In this document: positions 33,166 through 41,489 of the stretch, piece by piece
Layout of the letters: the number at the start of each line of letters is the position of its first letter
Position numbering within the stretch: the stretch's first letter is position 1
From: Micromonospora andamanensis
Lineage (GTDB): Bacteria; Actinomycetota; Actinomycetes; Mycobacteriales; Micromonosporaceae
Length of the DNA: 64,000 nucleotides
Assembly (NCBI RefSeq): GCF_016863495.1
Contig: NZ_BOOZ01000024.1
Span: 1 to 64,000, forward strand
Direction: 5' to 3'
The notes under the pieces: model-generated
Databases searched by the model: none
What the model was told of the DNA's origin: nothing
What the model saw: only the letters and a program-made list of their open reading frames with translations
Position numbers and translations under genes: made by a program

Positions 33166-34740
33166 CTACTCCTCGGCCGGCGGTGGCTCCTCGTCGCCCT
33201 CGGCCCGGTTGGGCTGGTTGCCGGCCAGTGCACCGAGCGCACCGCCGACCTCGATCGGGGCCGGCTGATCGCCCCGGATCTTGTCGACCTCCTCGCGGAC
33301 CTGGTCGTCGTCCCAATCCGGGTGGACCATCCGCACCTTGGTCTCGACCGATACGGCGGTGGCGGCGTCGAGGAGCTGCACGGTGCGGGCCACCTGCTCC
33401 GGCGACTCCGTGATGCTGTCGCCGAACTCGACGTTGGGCCGCTCCTCTTCCGGACCGGCGAAGTGCGCGCGCTCCAGGGCGAGATGCAGCTCGACATACT
33501 CCGCCAGGGCTGGGGCCCACGTGGTCACCCGGTCACCGCGGCTGACGAACGTCTGCCGCTCCCTGCTCTGCGCCTCGGTCGCGGTCATGGCGACGTCGCC
33601 TTCGTCGCCGAGGGTCTGGGCGGAGAGACCGGCGTGGCGCATCGCGGTCTGCATCAGCTCGTCGAGGGTGGCCTTGTGTTCGGCGGTCCGGATCGCGAAT
33701 TGGCTGACGGTCAGGCCGGTGCCGGCCTGCTGGCCGGGCATGGCGTTGATCGCCGAGTACACCTCGCGGTCGGCGTCCCAGACGGCGCCCTGGCCGGGCC
33801 CGTTGGATTGGAGCATGTACTCCGGCACGGTGATCCGGCCCCGGCCGAGGCGGATGTCCTGCATCCAGGACGTCCACACCTCGTCGATGCGGTCGAAGAG
33901 CGGCTCGTTGCCGTCCATGTCGGAGCGGCCGTGGTACTTGAGCGGGCCCAGCTTGCGCCAGAGCCGCTGAGGGCCGGCGTTGGGGATGCGGACCACGTCG
34001 AGGCGGTCGAGGCCGGTCGGCTGCGATCCGGTCTCGTCGAGCAGCTCGGCGAGGTGGGCGACGTCGGGGTGCTCGGTGAGCGGTATGGGCCGGCCCAGTT
34101 CTTGGTCGGTGCCCTGGTGCAGCGCGTACGTGATTCGGCCGGCGCCGTTAATGACGTCGTGGTGCTCCAGGAGCCGCAGCACCGTGCCGCTGCTCTCGTA
34201 CACAGTCGACCAAAAGGTGACCTCCAGCAGGCGGCCCCAGCGGATGACGGGGATCGCGGCGTCGGCCGGCACTGCGGTGGCGATGGCCCGGTCCGCAGCG
34301 ACGTCGCGGTCGATGACGGGGCGGAGGTAGACGTCGCCGAGGGTGGAGCCGATCTCCGCGCCGTGGCGGAGCACGGTGTAGAGGCCGTGCTCGATGAGCC
34401 GGTCAACTGCCTCCTGAGCCGCCGTGTTGTCGCAGGCCAGGGCCGGGGGCTCGGCGAAGAGCAGCCCGGCGGACGTGGCCGCGAGGTCGGCGGGCACCGG
34501 GACGTGGAGGCGGGTGTCGCGCTGGCCGGCCCGGGGCGGGGTGCCCCACAGGAAGCGGGACAGCATGCCGACCACGCCACCCGCCAGCTGCGAGGGCCGG
34601 ACCTTGGCCGCGGGGCGTTCGGTGTAGACCTTGACCAGCTCGGCCGGGTCGCCGACGTACCAGGCGTCCCAGGTGCGGTAGGCGGAGTAGGCGGGGGCGT
34701 GTGCGGGTGGCGGCCAGGTGCCGCCGGTGGGGATCGGCAC
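33166..34740 (-). CDS. Portal protein (SPP1 gp6-like)
   Basis: 524 residues. The N-terminal YRTWDAWYVGDPAELVKVY and the following long alpha/beta body match actinophage portals. The C-terminal region contains R-E-R-Q-T-F-V-S-R-G-D, a conserved helical stem segment, and an acidic Pro/Glu tail. It lies between large terminase and MuF, with a 3-bp gap to MuF, the conserved order. Confidence 0.9.
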   Translation of the reverse strand: MPIPTGGTWPPPAHAPAYSAYRTWDAWYVGDPAELVKVYTERPAAKVRPSQLAGGVVGMLSRFLWGTPPRAGQRDTRLHVPVPADLAATSAGLLFAEPPALACDNTAAQEAVDRLIEHGLYTVLRHGAEIGSTLGDVYLRPVIDRDVAADRAIATAVPADAAIPVIRWGRLLEVTFWSTVYESSGTVLRLLEHHDVINGAGRITYALHQGTDQELGRPIPLTEHPDVAHLAELLDETGSQPTGLDRLDVVRIPNAGPQRLWRKLGPLKYHGRSDMDGNEPLFDRIDEVWTSWMQDIRLGRGRITVPEYMLQSNGPGQGAVWDADREVYSAINAMPGQQAGTGLTVSQFAIRTAEHKATLDELMQTAMRHAGLSAQTLGDEGDVAMTATEAQSRERQTFVSRGDRVTTWAPALAEYVELHLALERAHFAGPEEERPNVEFGDSITESPEQVARTVQLLDAATAVSVETKVRMVHPDWDDDQVREEVDKIRGDQPAPIEVGGALGALAGNQPNRAEGDEEPPPAEE

Positions 34741-34764
34741 CAGGCCCTCCTCGGTCGGTGGTGG

Positions 34765-35016
34765 TTACGTGCGCCACGCCCCGCGTTCGCGGAGGATCGC
34801 GCGGGCCGGTGCCGCCCAGTCCTGCGGTCGCGTGAGGATCCGCATGGTCGGTGGCGGGCGGAACAGGCTGAGGTCCAGCTGCGGCGGGGGCTGCTCGATC
34901 GGCGGCGGGGGTGGCAGGCAGCCGGTGCACGACCCGACGCGGCAGGCGGGGAAGTGCAGACTGTTGCCGTACTGCGGCGGGTTGAGGGCCGCAGCGGCGT
35001 CGTCGAGATCGTTCAT
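34765..35016 (-). CDS. Small Cys/Pro-rich phage protein
   Basis: 83 residues from ATG 35016. It has a cysteine cluster (ACRVGSCTGC), polyproline stretches and a basic C-terminus. Located between terminase and portal. Possibly zinc-binding; function unknown. Confidence 0.5.
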   Translation of the reverse strand: MNDLDDAAAALNPPQYGNSLHFPACRVGSCTGCLPPPPPIEQPPPQLDLSLFRPPPTMRILTRPQDWAAPARAILRERGAWRT

Positions 35017-35045
35017 CAGACCCGCTCCACGGGAGTCCTCTCGGG

Positions 35046-36332
35046 TCAGGCTGCGAACGCGTGGACGGACCGCAGCAGCGGGCGCCACAGCACCTCAGGG
35101 GTCTTGATCGCGTACCTCGCGGCGTCGATCGAGTGGTCATCGGCCTTGATCGGCGCGTCCTCGCCCCGCTCGGCGGCCTTGTCGTCCCAGGAGTAGCCGG
35201 GGATCTCGTCGATCAGCCCCCGGCACGACTGGTGCACCTTGAGCTGACCGTTGCCGAGCAGCGACGACATGAGCCGGATCCCGTCCAGCACGCTGTTGTC
35301 GGCCAGGGCTGGTGTCATGCCGTCCTCGTGCAGCTGGAGCCGCAGCGAGGCCGCCGACGGGTCCACCACCGTCCACTCCGGCCGCAGCCCGCGCAGGCCA
35401 GCGCCGCCGGGCACCTCCAGGCCGTCCAGCCAGGCACGCAGCTCGCGGGACAGGCTGGCATCGGTGAGCTGTCGGCGGGCGGTGGCCGGGTCGTGCCGCC
35501 ACTCGTGGGTCAGGTACAGATGGCCATCCGCGCCGACCGCGAGGACCAGGGCGGCGGTGGCATTGCGGGTACCGTAATCGATGCCCAGCGAGATCCACCG
35601 GTGGATCTCGGGCAGCACCGGCACGACGTGGCGGTCCTCGTCCCACATGTCGAAGACAGCGCCTTCGGCCTGGACCCAGCGGCCCTCGATAAACCGCTTG
35701 TACCAGAGCCCGACGTACTCGACCTTCAGGTCGGCAACGTACTGCGGGTCGAGGTGCGGGTTGTCGTCGAGCGTGGAGTGCCAGGTGCGGAGGTTCAGCT
35801 CACCGACCCGCAGCAGGTACTTCTTGCGCAGCCAGTGGTTGGGTGCGTCCGGGTTGGTGGTGCCGAACAGCTGCGCGCCGGCCACGCTGAGCCGGGCCAG
35901 AACCTGGGTGAAGAACGCCTCGGGCACAGTCGTCAGCTCATCGCCGTACGCAAGGCACAGCGTCAGCCCTCTGACCTTGGGCTCGGCCTTGGCGTCGTTC
36001 GCGCCGATCACGTCGACCAGGCGGCCGAGGATGGTGCCAGTCGGTGCGCCGGGGGTGTACTTCGTGAGCCGGGCAAGCGGGCCGAAGATCGCCGGGTCGG
36101 TGAGGACCGCGAACACGTTCCGGCCAACGCTCTCCCTCGTCTTGCCGAAGAGCAGCACCCGGCCGGAGGTTGGCGCGGTGGCGACGGCCAGGAGGAACCG
36201 GAGCAGGCTCGACACCGTCTTGCCGGACCGGACGCTGCCCTGCCAGATGTTCAGGCGGGCGGTGGACTCGACCACGCTCCGCAGGTGAATCGGCGAGAGG
36301 GTACGGCTGATGGCGTCGAGGTCAACCGCCAT
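35046..36332 (-). CDS. Terminase large subunit
   Basis: 428 residues. ATPase Walker A at 31-39 (QGSVRSGKT), Walker B at about 123-132 (LTLCLAYGDE), and the coupling segment F-G-T-T-N-P. The RNase H-like nuclease domain begins with S-L-G-I-D-Y-G (D252) and contains later acidic residues in V-V-D-P-S and D-D-H-S-I-D-A-A-R-Y. It cuts and pumps DNA into the procapsid. It overlaps the small subunit by 11 bp. Confidence 0.95.
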   Translation of the reverse strand: MAVDLDAISRTLSPIHLRSVVESTARLNIWQGSVRSGKTVSSLLRFLLAVATAPTSGRVLLFGKTRESVGRNVFAVLTDPAIFGPLARLTKYTPGAPTGTILGRLVDVIGANDAKAEPKVRGLTLCLAYGDELTTVPEAFFTQVLARLSVAGAQLFGTTNPDAPNHWLRKKYLLRVGELNLRTWHSTLDDNPHLDPQYVADLKVEYVGLWYKRFIEGRWVQAEGAVFDMWDEDRHVVPVLPEIHRWISLGIDYGTRNATAALVLAVGADGHLYLTHEWRHDPATARRQLTDASLSRELRAWLDGLEVPGGAGLRGLRPEWTVVDPSAASLRLQLHEDGMTPALADNSVLDGIRLMSSLLGNGQLKVHQSCRGLIDEIPGYSWDDKAAERGEDAPIKADDHSIDAARYAIKTPEVLWRPLLRSVHAFAA

Positions 36333-36849
36333 CGCTGGCGGCCTCGGCCTGGGTCAGCTGGTCGTACGCGGCGCCCAGGCCGCGGGCGAGGGCGCCGAGC
36401 ATGCTCTTGGCGGCGTCGATGCCGGGGTCGGCGTCGTACTCGTCGAGCTTGACCGCACGGTCGACGGCGATGCCGACAGCCTGCATGATCTTCGTCTTGT
36501 CGGCGAAGGTCGGCTCGGGCGTCGTCCAGTCGACGCGGATGAACTCCTTGCCGCCGTGGTCGACGTAGTCCGCCGGCTGCCAGAGCTGCCGGCGCATCCG
36601 CTCGGCGTCGTCGAGGAGAGCGTTGGCCAGTGCTGCCCGCTTGGCCCGGGCGTCGATTTTCCGGGCCTCGGTCGCGGCCTTCACTAGATCGCCGCGCTCG
36701 AAGGTCAGGCCCAGATGGTCGGCGATCCGGGAGACGGTGCGGCCGGACCGGCCGATGCGGCGGGCGATCTCGTTGCGGCTGAGGTGCTGGGCGTGCAGCT
36801 CGCGGACCAGCTCGTGGTCGTCGGGGCCGACGGGCTTGGGTTTGGTCAT
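36322..36849 (-). CDS. Terminase small subunit
   Basis: 175 residues from ATG 36849, preceded by GGAGG. The N-terminal HTH (LSRNEIARRIGRSGRTVSRI) suits packaging-site recognition. A helical oligomerisation region follows (D-A-R-A-K-R-A-A-L-A-N-A-L-L-D-D). Position upstream of the large subunit supports the call. Confidence 0.82.
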   Translation of the reverse strand: MTKPKPVGPDDHELVRELHAQHLSRNEIARRIGRSGRTVSRIADHLGLTFERGDLVKAATEARKIDARAKRAALANALLDDAERMRRQLWQPADYVDHGGKEFIRVDWTTPEPTFADKTKIMQAVGIAVDRAVKLDEYDADPGIDAAKSMLGALARGLGAAYDQLTQAEAASDGG

Positions 36850-36880
36850 TGGTGGCCTCCGGCGCCTTGTCCGGTGGTGA

Positions 36881-36908
36881 TGGTGGCGACGCCCGGGTTC
36901 GAACCGGG
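36881..36908 (-). other. tRNA 3'-end-like fragment (T-arm, acceptor, CCA)
   Basis: On the minus strand this reads as a perfect T-arm (CCCGG TTCGAAC CCGGG), a 7-base acceptor strand CGTCGCC, discriminator A and CCA. No matching 5' acceptor (GGCGACG), D-arm or anticodon arm follows at the right distance, so it is not an intact tRNA. It lies between the small terminase and the divergent HNH gene. Confidence 0.5.
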
Positions 36909-36947
36909 GACGGGGCTCAAACTGCGCTGCGTTGCTATGATCCTTGG

Positions 36948-37352
36948 GTGCCGTACGCCAACCCCGAAGACCAGCGACGACTAGCGAAAGCCCACTACGA
37001 GGCCAACCGCGAGATCTACAAAGCACGGGCCGCCGCACACCGGAAGAAGAACCGTGAGGCGATAAAGGCTCTACTCCGCGAGGCCAAGAGCAAGCCGTGC
37101 GCCGACTGCGGCATCCAGTACCCGTATTACGTCATGCAGTTCGATCACTCGCCGGGCGAGAAGGCGTTCACCATCGGCGACGCTGGCCGGCGGAACATCG
37201 CCCTATCGCGCATCGCGGCGGAGGTTGCCCGCTGCGAGGTGGTCTGCGCGAACTGCCACGCCGAGCGAACGCACCAACGAGGTCAGGCGTACAGCGTCCG
37301 CGTGGTACCTGCTCCTGCGGCAACGGAACTGACCGAAGCCACCCTGTTCTGA
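36948..37352 (+). CDS. HNH endonuclease
   Basis: 134 residues from GTG 36948. A basic helical N-terminus precedes a treble-clef HNH domain: CADC at about 46-49, Q-F-D-H-S-P-G-E-K, and C-A-N-C-H-A-E-R-T-H. HNH proteins beside terminases often help packaging cleavage in siphophages. This one is divergent from the terminase and preceded by a tRNA-like fragment, so a selfish homing enzyme is an alternative. Confidence 0.85.
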   Translation: MPYANPEDQRRLAKAHYEANREIYKARAAAHRKKNREAIKALLREAKSKPCADCGIQYPYYVMQFDHSPGEKAFTIGDAGRRNIALSRIAAEVARCEVVCANCHAERTHQRGQAYSVRVVPAPAATELTEATLF

Positions 37353-37457
37353 GCTACCAGCTGCTCCACGTCGCTTCGGGTGCGGGCAGACCGGTCGCAC
37401 CTCCGGCCTGCCCGCTTACCCGCACCCCTTGCGCGCCGGCCGTCCCCCGGACGCACG

Positions 37458-37495
37458 ACAGCCCGGCGGACCCTGGGGGTCTCCGTCCGGGCTGT
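37458..37495. terminator. Hairpin between HNH and the recombinase-associated gene
   Basis: ACAGCCCGGCGGA pairs with TCCGTCCGGGCTGT with a single bulge. It lies between the plus-strand HNH stop (37352) and the minus-strand stop (37530). The 177-bp gap holds no gene. Confidence 0.55.
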
Positions 37496-37529
37496 GGGCA
37501 CACTCCGCCTGTACGGCCGAGTGAACAAA

Positions 37530-37757
37530 TCATGCGACCAGGGCGGCTCCAACGTCAACTCGACGCGGCCGACCGCGTCCGCTGAGTCGCGCGTCACGCT
37601 CGATGCGGGCCGTTTCGTCCAGGGGTGAATAGCCGGCGACGGTGGTCAAGCCTTTGCGGTCACGCCACCGGCGGATCATGCCCTCGGTGACGTCGGAGCC
37701 GAGGGCTGCGGCCAGCTCGGCGGGTGTGCCCCACTCGCGACCCTGGATCGTGATCAC
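37530..37757 (-). CDS. Small HTH protein coupled to the second recombinase
   Basis: 75 residues from GTG overlapping the recombinase stop (GTGA). The sequence WGTPAELAAALGSDVTEGMI followed by R-R-W-R-D-R-K-G-L is a MerR/HTH_17-type recognition unit, then a basic tail. The tight coupling to a recombinase suggests an excisionase or directionality factor, but many phage HTH proteins look alike. Confidence 0.6.
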   Translation of the reverse strand: MITIQGREWGTPAELAAALGSDVTEGMIRRWRDRKGLTTVAGYSPLDETARIERDARLSGRGRPRRVDVGAALVA

Positions 37758-38740
37758 GTCTCGACGGTACCGCTCCCGAACCTGGTCAACAGTCGGTAGG
37801 CCGGGCTGCGATCCGGGCTGAGTGTCGACCGGTCGTACCCCTCGGTGGTTACCGGGCTGGCGTGGCCCATCGCGTACTGCACGTCGCGGACGGGCACTCC
37901 GGCGTCGAGAGCGGAGGTGGCGAACGTGGCGCGGGCTGAGTGCGGGCTGATCCGGTCGGCGAGCACCTCGGGCAGACCGGCCTTCCGGGCCAACCGGCGC
38001 AGGAGCCGACGGATTTCCTTGCGGTCGAGCGGCCGACCGTTGGCGGTGGCGACCAGGGGGCGAGGCCCGCCGGTGCCGGCCTGCTCGGCGGGCACCAGTG
38101 CGGTGCCGGCGATGTCGGGGCGTTCGGCGAGGTAGGCGTGGAGTCGCAGCATCACCGGCGGCACCAGCGAGGCGACCCGCAGCTTGCCGCCCTTGCCCCG
38201 GATGTGCAGCACGCTGTGCCCGCGGTCTTCGCCGAGGTCGGCGGTGGTCGCGCCGAGCAGCTCGCCCACGCGGATGCCGGTGTAGAGCAGCAGGTAGACG
38301 ATGGCGGCGGCGCGGCGGCTGTCGAGGTCGGCGGCGGCGAGTAGTGCGGCGGTTTGCTGGTCGGACAACGCCGGGGCCTTGCGGGGTGCGCGGACCGGCC
38401 GCTCTTCGCGTTCCAGGAGGGCGGGGTTGCGGGGTGCGGCTTGGTGGCGGATGAGCCAGCCGTACCAGCTGGAGACGGCGCCGAGCCGGCGGGCGCGGGT
38501 GTTGCCGGCCTCGCGGCGCTGCTCGGCGAGGTGGGTGAGCCAGAGTTGGATGTGGGCGGGCCAGGCGTCGAGCGGGTCGACGGCGTTGGTGTGGCACCAG
38601 CCGAGCCAGCTGGTGAGGTCGCGGGCGTACGCCTCGGCGGTGAGGCGGGATCGGCGGCCGGCCAGGAATGCGGCGACGAGCCTGCCGAGGTGGTCGGCAG
38701 GCTCGTCCAGGGTGGCGAGAGCGTTGGTCACAGCGTCCAT
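37754..38740 (-). CDS. Second tyrosine recombinase (XerC/D-like)
   Basis: 328 residues from ATG 38740. Core-binding domain at residues 15-105. All catalytic residues are present: R157 (YTGIRVGE), K183 (RGKGGK), H267 and R270 (SPHSARATF), H293 (MGHAS) and Y302 (TEGYDRS). It is longer and more canonical than the integrase at 8564 and closer to Xer/phage-type integrases. It sits in the middle of the element, so it is not at an att end. It may be a second integrase or a resolvase of genome dimers. Confidence 0.88.
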   Translation of the reverse strand: MDAVTNALATLDEPADHLGRLVAAFLAGRRSRLTAEAYARDLTSWLGWCHTNAVDPLDAWPAHIQLWLTHLAEQRREAGNTRARRLGAVSSWYGWLIRHQAAPRNPALLEREERPVRAPRKAPALSDQQTAALLAAADLDSRRAAAIVYLLLYTGIRVGELLGATTADLGEDRGHSVLHIRGKGGKLRVASLVPPVMLRLHAYLAERPDIAGTALVPAEQAGTGGPRPLVATANGRPLDRKEIRRLLRRLARKAGLPEVLADRISPHSARATFATSALDAGVPVRDVQYAMGHASPVTTEGYDRSTLSPDRSPAYRLLTRFGSGTVET

Positions 38741-38776
38741 TGTAGGCCAACAGAACGGAACTTCTGGTGGCATCCG

Positions 38777-38923
38777 TCAGGTCCAGTACCGGCCGCAGCG
38801 GGTGCACCAGAAGTGCTTCGCGCGGCCAGCGTCAACGATCTGGTCAGCAATCCACGACTCCCCGGTCCGCCAGTCGTGGTGGAAGCAAGCGCGGCGTTGC
38901 CGCCACCGTCGGAGCCACCTCAC
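38777..38923 (-). CDS. Small zinc-finger-like protein
   Basis: 48 residues from GTG overlapping the previous stop. A basic N-terminus (RWLRRWRQRR), then C-F-H-H and C-T-R-C suggest a zinc knuckle. Coupled to the gene at 38920. Function unknown. Confidence 0.5.
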   Translation of the reverse strand: MRWLRRWRQRRACFHHDWRTGESWIADQIVDAGRAKHFWCTRCGRYWT

Positions 38924-39225
38924 GATTCGGCTCCGAGGAACTCGGTGTTCGCCACGGCCCAGGCGATCGAATCCTGGCGGAACGCCTTCGCCTCTCGGGC
39001 GAGCTTGCGCCTCAACTCTTCGGCGTGCATGGGCGCGATCTGGATGCACCAGCACGCGTTCTGCCAGGGGTCGGACGGCACTGACTGCCACCGGCCGTGA
39101 ATCTGCTGGGCATGGTCGCGGATGTGGTACTCCACCAGTGCGTAGAAGTGCGCCCACAAGTTCTGGGTGAGCTTGTCGTCGCTGTTGCCGATGCTGATGT
39201 AGACGGTCTGCGTCGTGTCGTCCAT
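38920..39225 (-). CDS. Hypothetical early phage protein
   Basis: 101 residues from ATG 39225. Starts DDTTQTVYISIGNSDDKLTQ, then tryptophan-rich helical sequence (WQNACWCIQIAP). The first half resembles small nucleoside-associated Rossmann-like folds, but no motif is decisive. Confidence 0.55.
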   Translation of the reverse strand: MDDTTQTVYISIGNSDDKLTQNLWAHFYALVEYHIRDHAQQIHGRWQSVPSDPWQNACWCIQIAPMHAEELRRKLAREAKAFRQDSIAWAVANTEFLGAES

Positions 39226-39248
39226 CGGTCGGTCCTCTCGGTCGGGGT

Positions 39249-39276
39249 GGCCCGGGGCGGGTGCACACCCCGGGCC
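39249..39276 (-). terminator. Intercistronic hairpin
   Basis: Arms GGCCCGGGG and CCCCGGGCC with a 10-nt loop, starting 8 nt after the stop at 39285 and before the next start. Confidence 0.45.
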
Positions 39277-39284
39277 AAGGGCGG

Positions 39285-39545
39285 TCAGGCGGGCTCGTAC
39301 GTCGCCTCGAAGATGTCGGGCTTGCACGGGTAGAACTCGCCCTTGACCCCTCGGATCACGTAGTCGCCGATGTCGGCGCGCATCCGGCCTTCGAGCGTGT
39401 CGATGTACAGGAACGGGTCAACGGCCGGCATGACCACGTTGCCGCCGTGGCTGCGGATCCAGTCAGCGATGGCGACGTGGTTGCCGAGGTCATCGATCAG
39501 CTGCATGGCTTCGATCTCCACGGGCTTCTTGCGGAACTTCTTCAC
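39285..39545 (-). CDS. Conserved phage protein of the MKKFRKKPVEIEAMQ type
   Basis: 86 residues. The start MKKFRKKPVEIEAMQL and the later D-Y-V-I-R-G-V-K-G-E-F-Y-P-C-K-P-D-I-F form a pattern found in many siphophage early regions. It has a small beta-rich fold. Function unknown. Confidence 0.75.
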   Translation of the reverse strand: MKKFRKKPVEIEAMQLIDDLGNHVAIADWIRSHGGNVVMPAVDPFLYIDTLEGRMRADIGDYVIRGVKGEFYPCKPDIFEATYEPA

Positions 39546-39561
39546 GCTTGGTCCTCTCGGG

Positions 39562-40224
39562 TCAGTTGGTTGCTCGGGTCGGTGTGGCCCCCGCGACCGC
39601 GCCGATCACCGCAGTCCGGGGCCAGATGTGCGCCACCCCTTCGACCGCGCCGGCCATGCCGCACGGGCAGCCGGCACCGACGCACAGGCACACGCAGGTG
39701 ACGGTCCAGCCGTCGACCGGGCCGGCGCAGTGGACGGTGAGCTGCCGGACGCCGCAGCGGGGGCAGGCGACACCGGGCAGCGGCCGGGTGGATGGCGGGA
39801 CGGCGATGGGTAGTGCGCGCACCCACGTGTCCTCGTCGGCGAGGTGTCGGTGGACGACGCGGGCGGTGCCGGGTTGGAGTGCGGGCAGGGTGTCGATGAC
39901 CCACTCCAGTTGGGTCCAGATGCTGGGGGTGGCGCCGATCTGCCGGGCGAGCCAGCCGAGACGGCCGTCGAGGCGCGAGACCAGCTCGCCCCATCTGGTG
40001 ACCCTGGCTGGGGTGTGGTCGAGCGTCAGTGTGGCGCTGACCGGGTCGCCGTGGCCGCCCACGGGGTGGCGGGTGCCGTAGACGGGGGACGAGATGGGGC
40101 CGGCGGCGATCAGGTCGTCGCCGCGCTGTCGGGCTTCGGCGATGGCGCGGCGGACGAGGGCGGCGCGTGCCGCTTGGAGGGACCAGGCGGCGGCGGTGGC
40201 GTGGAGGTGGTGCGGCGACAGCAC
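39562..40224 (-). CDS. Hypothetical phage protein with Cys-rich C-terminus
   Basis: 220 residues. The N-terminal half is helical and basic. Residues 150-190 hold CPRCG, H-C-A-G and several later cysteines, consistent with a zinc site. It ends 16 bp before the next gene. No known domain recognised. Confidence 0.55.
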   Translation of the reverse strand: MLSPHHLHATAAAWSLQAARAALVRRAIAEARQRGDDLIAAGPISSPVYGTRHPVGGHGDPVSATLTLDHTPARVTRWGELVSRLDGRLGWLARQIGATPSIWTQLEWVIDTLPALQPGTARVVHRHLADEDTWVRALPIAVPPSTRPLPGVACPRCGVRQLTVHCAGPVDGWTVTCVCLCVGAGCPCGMAGAVEGVAHIWPRTAVIGAVAGATPTRATN

Positions 40225-40233
40225 GGTGACTCC

Positions 40234-40626
40234 TCAGGCGGTGCGGGTGGTGGCGTTGCGTTCGGCGCGACGGCGTTGCACGGTGCGGGCGGACAGGCCG
40301 AGGCGGATCGCGACCTGGCGGGCGGACGCACCATGCCGGTCGACGCGGTCCATCGCTTCGTCGCGTTCGCACTTGGCGAGCACCAAGGTCCGGTCACCGC
40401 CGAGGGCACGCTCGACGGCAACCCAGTCCGGCTCGGTGACGGTGGTGCGGTGCGCGCCCTTCTTGTTGTGCTCGCGCCCGGGCACGTAGCGCCCACGGGC
40501 CTTCTTCGGCTTCGTCGGGGCGGGCCGGTAGGGCTTGCCCCACTCCTCAGGGCAGACGCAGCCGGCGGCGCGGGCCTCGGTGGTTTCGTGGTCGACGGCG
40601 CGGCAGATGACGCTGAGGACGATCAC
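40234..40626 (-). CDS. HTH-domain phage protein
   Basis: 130 residues. The C-terminus carries a homeodomain-like HTH (GASARQVAIRLGLSARTVQR) preceded by a basic linker (KPKKARGRYVPGREHNKKGA). The N-terminal 30 residues include C-V-C-P. Probably a DNA-binding regulator of the early operon. Confidence 0.6.
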   Translation of the reverse strand: MIVLSVICRAVDHETTEARAAGCVCPEEWGKPYRPAPTKPKKARGRYVPGREHNKKGAHRTTVTEPDWVAVERALGGDRTLVLAKCERDEAMDRVDRHGASARQVAIRLGLSARTVQRRRAERNATTRTA

Positions 40627-40629
40627 CGG

Positions 40630-41478
40630 TCAGCCCTCCGCCTGCTCGCCCAGGGCCTCGACGGCGGCGACCGCAGCGACGGCGGCGATCTGGTCGAGGA
40701 ACACTTCGTCGCCGAATGCGGCCACCGCCCGTCCAGTCGCCGGCCATGCCTTGCCGAGCCGCGCGCGGATGGCCTGCTCCATCCGGTTCCGCAGCTGCTG
40801 GTCGGTCTCCTGCGCGCGGGATGGCGGAACCGAGGCGACGGCGGTGACGTGCGGGGGGCTTCCGGCCGGTCGGGGCTCGATGTAGCCGCGTAGCACCTGG
40901 TCGGCCCAGAAGCGCAGGTTGGTGGCGGTGCCGCGCCAGGTGGCGAGGGTGATGGCGTGCTGCTCGTCGAGGGGTTCGAGGCGGTCGCTGGGGTCGATGT
41001 GGTTGGCGGCCCAGTTGAGGGCGTCGGCGGCGATGCGGTCGCGGGTGGTGGTGTCGAGCGGGGTGGCCTGTTGCCGGAGTCGGGCGTTCTCGTTGGCGTA
41101 GGCGGTGTTGGCTTTGCGCAGGCTGGTGTTGTCGGCGGTGAGGCCGTCGATCTGGCGGCGCAGGAGGGTGCGTTGGTCGGTGAGGTCGGCGATCTGGTCG
41201 CGTAGGTGTTCGGCGTGGGCGGTGGCCTTGTCGAGCTGGGCGGCGAGGTTGTGGGCGGCGTCGTGGGTCTCGGCTGCGGCGGCGGGGAGGCCGTTGATGA
41301 CGGCTTTGGGGTGGTGGAGGGCTTCGGCGGTGGCGTGGAGGATCGCGGCGTATCGGTCGCGGTCGGTGCGGGCCTCGCGGAGCTCGTCGAGGGCTTCGCT
41401 GAGTTCGTCTTCGGCGGTGGCGGCGCGGCCTTCGGCCTGGGCGTAGTCGTCGGCGTGCATGGCGTCGAGGAAGGTCAT
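40630..41478 (-). CDS. Coiled-coil phage protein
   Basis: 282 residues from ATG 41478. Residues 10-135 are an extended coiled coil with heptads (E-D-E-L-S-E-A-L-D-E-L-R-E-A). Residues 145-195 contain D-A-L-N-W-A-A-N-H-I-D-P and the C-terminus is Ala-rich helical. No enzymatic motif. Confidence 0.6.
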   Translation of the reverse strand: MTFLDAMHADDYAQAEGRAATAEDELSEALDELREARTDRDRYAAILHATAEALHHPKAVINGLPAAAAETHDAAHNLAAQLDKATAHAEHLRDQIADLTDQRTLLRRQIDGLTADNTSLRKANTAYANENARLRQQATPLDTTTRDRIAADALNWAANHIDPSDRLEPLDEQHAITLATWRGTATNLRFWADQVLRGYIEPRPAGSPPHVTAVASVPPSRAQETDQQLRNRMEQAIRARLGKAWPATGRAVAAFGDEVFLDQIAAVAAVAAVEALGEQAEG

Positions 41479-41489
41479 TTGCGGGCTCC

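Noticed and set aside
33049-35196. 715-codon open frame on the plus strand across the portal gene
   Set aside because: It lies in the codon-aligned antisense register that is easily open in high-GC DNA. It has no ribosome-binding site, no domain, and a low-complexity Gly/Val/Arg composition; the minus strand encodes a clear portal protein.
36881-36960. Complete tRNA gene on the minus strand
   Set aside because: Only the T-arm, acceptor strand and CCA are present; no 5' acceptor complement, D-arm or anticodon stem could be folded.
37530-38807. 425-codon minus-strand frame overlapping the second recombinase
   Set aside because: Only its last 75 codons (37530-37757), coupled to the recombinase stop, look coding; the rest is an Arg/Pro-rich shadow of the recombinase.
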